Source of the DNA: Flavobacterium hydrophilum
GTDB lineage: Bacteria > Bacteroidota > Bacteroidia > Flavobacteriales > Flavobacteriaceae
Direction of reading: 5' to 3'
NCBI RefSeq assembly: GCF_003202405.1
Contig: NZ_QJHL01000004.1
Location: forward strand, 124,001 to 188,000
DNA: 64,000 bases
Positions within the stretch are counted from its first letter, which is position 1; each line of letters starts with the position of its first letter. Shown one piece after another: positions 59,883 through 64,000 of this stretch. The position numbers and the translations under genes are program-made. The notes under the pieces were generated by a model. It saw only the letters and a program-made list of their open reading frames with translations, searched no databases and was not told where the DNA came from.

Positions 59883-61160
59883 TTAATAGCCATATTTATC
59901 TTTCCAGCGGTTCTTTAAAAATTCGCGGTTGCTGTTCTCTCTTGAGTTCTGACCCGGATTGTAAAGAACCGTTTCTTTTATAGCATCGGGTAAAAATTCC
60001 TGTTCGGCGAAATTATTGGCATAATCATGTGAGTATTTATAATCTTCGCCATAGCCCAATTCTTTCATTAATTTTGTTGGAGCATTGCGTAAGTGAATAG
60101 GAACAGGCAGATCGCCTGTTTGTTTAACTAATTGCTGTGCATTTCCAATCGCCATATAAGAAGCATTGCTTTTAGGAGAGGTAGCAAGATAAATAGCGCA
60201 TTGACTTAATATAATCCGGCTTTCAGGGTAACCAATAGTAGAAACCGCCTGAAACGTATTGTTAGCCATAATAAAAGCCGTTGGATTAGCATTTCCAATG
60301 TCTTCACTTGATAAAATCAACATTCTTCGGGCAATAAATTTTACATCTTCTCCACCTTCGATCATTCTGGCCAGCCAATATACTGCTCCATTCGGATCAC
60401 TTCCTCTGATAGATTTTATAAAAGCAGAAACAATATCATAATGCTGTTCTCCGGTTTTATCGTATAAAACGGTATTTTTCTGAACAAGTTCAAAAACACG
60501 GTCGTTTGTAATTATAATTTCATTACCAGCTGTAGCATTCACAACCAGCTCAAAAATATTTAAAAGTTTTCGGCCATCTCCACCAGATAATCTGAGTAAC
60601 GCTTCGGTTTCTTTTAGAATAATATTTTTTGTAATTAATTCAGTATCCGTTTTCATTGCGCGTTGCAGTAAGGCTTCTAAGTCACTTTTTGTAAAAGCAT
60701 TTAAAATGTAAACCTGACAACGCGATAATAATGCGGGAATCACTTCAAAACTTGGGTTTTCTGTAGTTGCCCCAATTAGCGTAATCCATCCCTTTTCAAC
60801 CGCAGCCAAAAGAGAATCCTGTTGCGATTTGCTAAAACGGTGAATCTCGTCAATAAACAAAATTGGATTTTTAGCTGTAAAAAGACCACCGCTTTGTTTT
60901 GCTTTTTCAATTACATCACGAATGTCTTTTACACCAGAATTTATTGCGCTCAAAATATAAAAAGGGCGCTTTGATTCCTGTGCGATAATTTGAGCCAGCG
61001 TAGTCTTTCCTGTTCCTGGTGGTCCCCAGAAGATTAATGACGGAATAATTCCTTTCGAAATTTGTTGCGTTAAGGATCCGTTTGGTCCAACCAAATGACT
61101 TTGACTTATGTAGTCTTCTAATTTTTGTGGGCGAATGCGTTCTGCTAAAGGTGCTTCCAT
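59883..61160 (-). CDS. rarA: Replication-associated recombination protein RarA/MgsA
   Basis: 425 residues AAA+ clamp-loader-like: ERIRPQKLEDYISQSHLVGPNGSL, Walker A GPPGTGKTT, Walker B PILFIDEIHRF, sensor 1 GATTENPSF, and the C-terminal MgsA domain with PKSNASYMAIG and PVPIHLRNAPTKLMKELGYG. Acts at stalled replication forks. Confidence 0.95.
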   Translation of the reverse strand: MEAPLAERIRPQKLEDYISQSHLVGPNGSLTQQISKGIIPSLIFWGPPGTGKTTLAQIIAQESKRPFYILSAINSGVKDIRDVIEKAKQSGGLFTAKNPILFIDEIHRFSKSQQDSLLAAVEKGWITLIGATTENPSFEVIPALLSRCQVYILNAFTKSDLEALLQRAMKTDTELITKNIILKETEALLRLSGGDGRKLLNIFELVVNATAGNEIIITNDRVFELVQKNTVLYDKTGEQHYDIVSAFIKSIRGSDPNGAVYWLARMIEGGEDVKFIARRMLILSSEDIGNANPTAFIMANNTFQAVSTIGYPESRIILSQCAIYLATSPKSNASYMAIGNAQQLVKQTGDLPVPIHLRNAPTKLMKELGYGEDYKYSHDYANNFAEQEFLPDAIKETVLYNPGQNSRENSNREFLKNRWKDKYGY

Positions 61161-61202
61161 TTTGTAAAATTACTATTTTCAATTTTAATTATAAATTATC
61201 AG

Positions 61203-61279
61203 GAGCTATTTCCTGCTGTCCGCTATATCTTTTTCTGGCTAAAGAAGCCAGAAAAAGGATGCCGCTTCCATCAGGGCTA
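61203..61279 (-). ncRNA. Structured intergenic element, short variant C
   Basis: On the minus strand: TAGCCCTGATGGAAGCGGCAT, a CTTTTTCTGGCT / AGCCAGAAAAAG hairpin (61229-61240 with 61246-61257), then GCGGACAGCAGGAAATAGCT. The ends match copies A and B, but the long loop is absent. Between rarA and the rhomboid gene. Confidence 0.5.
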
Positions 61280-61379
61280 AAACCGTATCTGAGAATATTT
61301 TTCGATTATCTGACAAATTATCAGTAAATTATATTTGGATAGTTTTTTGATGATAAATTATTATTTGATTTTTAAAGAC

Positions 61380-62135
61380 ATGAGCGATAACCATTTTAAG
61401 TTTACTAATTCAGTAGTTGGACTTCCGGCTTTTTTTGTCCTTTTTTTGTGGATTATCTATTGGATTCAGATTCGTTTTGATTTCGATTTCTATCAAAACG
61501 GAATTTACCCAAGGGATTTTTCCGGTTTACAAGGTGTTTTATTTAGCCCGTTTATTCATGAAAATTTAAATCATCTTTATAACAACTCGATTCCTCTTAT
61601 TGTATTATTGCCTGCATTGCAGTTTTTTTACCCAAAACAAGTTTTAGGGGTTATTGGTTATGGAATTCTGTTTTCGGGATTAATTACATGGCTTATCGGT
61701 CGTGAAAATTATCACATCGGGGCTAGTGGACTGATTTATGTTTTGGTAAGTTTTATATTTTTCAAAGGTATTCAGACCCGATATTATCGCTTAGTAGCAT
61801 TGTCTTTTGCTGTAGTTTTACTTTATGGAGGAATGATTTGGTATGTCTTTCCGGATGTTGATCAAAATATTTCCTGGGAAGGTCATTTGGCAGGTTTTAT
61901 GACAGGATTTGTTATGTCCTTATTCTATAAAGCTCCTGAATATGCAAAACCAATTTTGTATGACTGGCAAAGACCTGATTTTGATCCTGCTCAAGATCCT
62001 TTTATGAAACATTTTGATGAAAATGGTAATTTTATCAATATAGAGATTTTAGAAGATGAACCTGAAATAATTTCTTCTTACTTCAATTCTGATGCTTCGG
62101 TAAATTATATCATCACGAAATCAGAAGGTAAATGA
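61380..62135 (+). CDS. Rhomboid family intramembrane serine protease
   Basis: 251 residues from the ATG at 61380 (MSDNHFKFTNSVVGLPAFF); the longer frame to 61335 adds a poor leader. Six to seven helices. Active Ser116 in GASGLIYVL and His169 in GHLAGFMTGFV; NHLYNNS is the conserved start of the second helix. C-terminal soluble tail is acidic. Cleaves membrane proteins. Confidence 0.92.
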   Translation: MSDNHFKFTNSVVGLPAFFVLFLWIIYWIQIRFDFDFYQNGIYPRDFSGLQGVLFSPFIHENLNHLYNNSIPLIVLLPALQFFYPKQVLGVIGYGILFSGLITWLIGRENYHIGASGLIYVLVSFIFFKGIQTRYYRLVALSFAVVLLYGGMIWYVFPDVDQNISWEGHLAGFMTGFVMSLFYKAPEYAKPILYDWQRPDFDPAQDPFMKHFDENGNFINIEILEDEPEIISSYFNSDASVNYIITKSEGK

Positions 62136-62165
62136 TTTAGTGATATAGTTTCATGAATGGTAACA

Positions 62166-62197
62166 AAAAAAAACACCTCGACTGAAGTGTTTTTTTA
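62166..62197. terminator. Bidirectional terminator
   Basis: AAACAC / GTGTTT stem with long A and T runs between convergent rhomboid and rlmB genes. Confidence 0.6.
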
Positions 62198-62220
62198 TTC
62201 TTTACAACATAATTATTCCT

Positions 62221-62955
62221 TTAGTTCCTCTGACGAACAGTTTCATATAAGAATGCCCCGCACGCAACAGAAACATTTAATGATCCGATAGAACCAAACA
62301 TAGGTAATTTTGCTTTTTCATCTACAATTTTTAGAACAGAAGGATTAATTCCTCTGTCTTCAGACCCCATGATAATAGCTACAGGTTCATTCAATCCTAC
62401 ATCATAAATATTTTGGTCTGTCTTTTCAGTTGCAGCTACCGTTTTTATTCCTGATCCCTGAAGATAAAATATAGCGTCTTTAATATGCTCAACTTTGCAA
62501 ATTGGCACATTAAAAACTGCTCCGGCTGAAGTTTTAACGGTATCTCCATTTACGGGTGCTGAACCGGCTTTTTGAACAATAATTCCGTTTACACCAGTAC
62601 ATTCTGCAGTTCTGATGATGGCACCAAAATTTCTTGCATCAGAAATCTGGTCTAATATTAAAAATAACGGTTTTAAGCCAGATTCGATTGTAGATTCAAC
62701 AAGATGCTCCAATTCAATGAAACCAATAGGAGATATGGTTGCAACAGCTCCCTGATGATTATTTGGTGTTAGGCGATTCAGTTTTTCTACAGGTACATAA
62801 GAGAAATTAATGTTTGCGCGTTTCATCACTTTCATTAAATCCTTCATTAATTCACCCGAAATTTCTTTTTGGATGAATACTTTATCTACTTCTTTTCCTG
62901 CCTGAATGGCTTCTATAATGGCTCTGATTCCAAATATTTGATGTTCTTTTTCCAT
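62221..62955 (-). CDS. rlmB: 23S rRNA (guanosine-2'-O-)-methyltransferase RlmB-type
   Basis: 244 residues SPOUT/TrmH: IFGIRAIIEAIQAGKEVDKVFIQK (substrate-binding N-domain), LDQISDARNFGAIIRTAECTGVNGII, GSEDRGINPSVLKIVDEKAKLPMFGSIGSLNVSVACGAFLYE, with the three SPOUT motifs including the N in NVSVA. RlmB versus other TrmH members is judged by the full N-domain. Confidence 0.92.
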   Translation of the reverse strand: MEKEHQIFGIRAIIEAIQAGKEVDKVFIQKEISGELMKDLMKVMKRANINFSYVPVEKLNRLTPNNHQGAVATISPIGFIELEHLVESTIESGLKPLFLILDQISDARNFGAIIRTAECTGVNGIIVQKAGSAPVNGDTVKTSAGAVFNVPICKVEHIKDAIFYLQGSGIKTVAATEKTDQNIYDVGLNEPVAIIMGSEDRGINPSVLKIVDEKAKLPMFGSIGSLNVSVACGAFLYETVRQRN

Positions 62956-62959
62956 AGCG

Positions 62960-62967
62960 CAAATATA
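62960..62967 (-). promoter_or_regulatory. -7 box of rlmB (TATATTTG)
   Basis: TAnnTTTG match followed by GC, ending 4 nt before the rlmB start; almost leaderless. Confidence 0.45.
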
Positions 62968-62988
62968 GGTATAATGTTTATATAAAAA

Positions 62989-63018
62989 AAAACCGCTCTG
63001 AATGAACAGAGCGGTTTT
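62989..63018 (-). terminator. Terminator of the lipid-binding-type gene
   Basis: AAAACCGCTCTG / CAGAGCGGTTTT perfect 12-bp stem 27 nt past the stop of the minus-strand gene; A run on the plus strand. Confidence 0.75.
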
Positions 63019-63044
63019 AATATAAAGATACTTGAATTTAATTT

Positions 63045-63542
63045 TTAGTACTCGTCTTCGGCGAATCCAGTTCTTTTGTGACCTTCGTAAGAATAAATTA
63101 CCCCTGGCTCGTCACTAAATTCAGCTTTGAAAGTAATTTTGTCTACCTTATGACCTCCTAAAGAAGTAGCAGCTTTTTTTTCAACTTTACCTTCAGTAAT
63201 GTTTACTGTTCTGCTGTTATATTCATTAGCTGAAGCAGATGCTGAAAAAGTACCATCAGCTTTAGTCATTACTTTAACTTTAAACTCTGCAACAGCTTCA
63301 TGATCGTCCAGCCATAAGCCACCATCATTTGCAGCAGTATTATAAGTTGAGAATAAGTCATGCTCTGATATAGCTACACCAGATGAATTAGAAATTGTTA
63401 TAAACCAATCACCAGCTAAAGCTTTAACTGAAGTTCCTCCTGGATCATTATCTCCAACCTCGTCGCAAGCTACGAATGATGTAAGTACAAGTATTGCTAC
63501 AAGTACACGTGATATATTTAGCTTCAAATTTTTCATTTTCAT
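63045..63542 (-). CDS. Lipid-binding-type surface lipoprotein
   Basis: 165 residues. Lipobox SFVACDE (Cys26). Beta-rich, calycin-like: LAGDWFITISNSSGVAI, FKVKVMTKADGTFSASASANEYNSRTVNITEGKV, VDKITFKAEFSDEPGVIYSYEGHKRTGF. This matches the short lipid-binding putative hydrolase family (PF12888) often coded at the end of SusCD-type loci. Starts 4 nt after the preceding gene's stop. Confidence 0.72.
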   Translation of the reverse strand: MKMKNLKLNISRVLVAILVLTSFVACDEVGDNDPGGTSVKALAGDWFITISNSSGVAISEHDLFSTYNTAANDGGLWLDDHEAVAEFKVKVMTKADGTFSASASANEYNSRTVNITEGKVEKKAATSLGGHKVDKITFKAEFSDEPGVIYSYEGHKRTGFAEDEY

Positions 63543-63546
63543 AATT

Positions 63547-64000
63547 TTAAAGTTGTACTTGAGTTAATGTTGAAACAAAATTGTAGTTCGTAACCGGAGG
63601 CGTGGTTAGCCAGTTAGTTGTTAATACAAGTGTTTTTGTAGCAGCATCAACAGTTAAAGCAGTGATATTTGCAGTTCCACCAAAATATTGATTATCAAGT
63701 GGGTTTCCTGGGAATGTAAATGTATTTGTTGCAATATTACCGGAAATTGTTCCGCCTTTTGTTGCAGAAGTTAGGCCAATATTTCTCCCTATACTATACC
63801 ATCCCCCAAACGCATCTGATACTCCATATGTCCCGTCATCATTTTTCCAAATGTAGATATATTTCTGATCTACTGAACTACCTTGTGCTGCAGATAATAA
63901 TGAACCGTTTCTTCTTGTTGTAGAAAGGTAAACACCTTCAATACTGTTTACAAGATCTCCAGTTTTATAAACAACTATCTTTCTTGTTGCAGTTGCTTTA
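63547..64000 (-). CDS. Surface protein, C-terminal part (5' end outside window)
   Basis: Open frame from the right edge to TAA at 63547: KATATRKIVVYKTGDLVNSIEGVYLSTTRRNGSLLS, then a repeated beta pattern (YIYIWKNDDGTYGVSDAFGGWYSIGRNIG, ISGNIATNTFTFPGNPLDNQYFGGTANITALTVDAATKTLVLT). It looks like a DUF5012-type immunoglobulin/surface domain of outer-membrane proteins in polysaccharide or SusCD loci. The following lipid-binding lipoprotein fits such a locus, but the SusC/SusD part lies outside. Confidence 0.6.
   Translation of the reverse strand, partial: KATATRKIVVYKTGDLVNSIEGVYLSTTRRNGSLLSAAQGSSVDQKYIYIWKNDDGTYGVSDAFGGWYSIGRNIGLTSATKGGTISGNIATNTFTFPGNPLDNQYFGGTANITALTVDAATKTLVLTTNWLTTPPVTNYNFVSTLTQVQL

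Noticed and set aside
1..64000. tRNA, rRNA genes, CRISPR arrays, transposases or phage genes
   Set aside because: None was recognised; no repeat-spacer pattern, cloverleaf or transposase-like ORF was seen.

Overview
The window is a chromosomal segment of a Bacteroidota bacterium, most likely a Flavobacterium or close relative. The evidence is AT-rich DNA, short leaders, promoter -7 boxes of the TAnnTTTG type, weak ribosome binding sites, and a typical family set: S46 dipeptidyl-peptidase, TonB-dependent receptor, lipid-binding-type lipoproteins, M28/M3 peptidases, DUF1287 and MlaE/MlaF. No tRNA, rRNA, CRISPR array or transposase was seen. Partial genes sit at both ends: a TonB-type protein on the left and an outer-surface protein on the right.

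Layout. 1-9.1 kb: TonB protein (partial), Glu/Leu/Phe/Val dehydrogenase, chalcone-isomerase-like protein, acyl-CoA dehydrogenase, M28 lipoprotein peptidase, SDR, a four-helix-bundle gene embedded in AT-rich word repeats, SprT-like protein, and MlaF/MlaE. 9.1-18.5 kb: glycosyltransferase, methyltransferase, FabH-like ketosynthase, a GH30 xylanase lipoprotein with two identical CG-centred operator-like sites, gcvP, two membrane proteins and a DUF1090 protein. 18.5-28.2 kb, the most accessory-looking part: a DUF1842-type gene behind a duplicated promoter; a long minus-strand operon (GbsR/MarR regulator, DUF2071, five small membrane proteins, desaturase, TIGR01777 oxidoreductase, SRPBCC) with two matching palindromic operators on either side of the regulator gene; and a divergent GMC oxidoreductase plus PAS-DUF985 cupin pair. 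28.2-37.7 kb: antiporter, SanA-like protein, M3 peptidase, an unknown protein, then purK and purE separated by a two-gene AAA ATPase/HNH module that looks like a Septu-type defence system. 37.7-47.5 kb: TonB receptor, sugar dehydrogenase, hpt, adk, CNNM/CBS transporter, obg and a DPP7-type peptidase. 47.7-64 kb: a 2158-residue alpha-2-macroglobulin carrying an internal SusC-type carboxypeptidase-like plus plug module, a TPR protein, Mpl, DUF1287, GNAT, radC, yjjG-type HAD, rarA, rhomboid, rlmB and two surface-protein genes.

The strongest unexplained signals are: (1) an intergenic structured element, present as two long covarying copies (10696-10835 and 42587-42739) with a conserved loop GACYGGARGAA, plus a shorter relative at 61203-61279; (2) a TGAC direct repeat with 21-bp spacing upstream of both the DUF1842 gene and the GMC/PAS-cupin operon, which suggests one regulon; (3) the GbsR-type operators; (4) the AAA/HNH module inside purKE; (5) the plug-containing alpha-2-macroglobulin.
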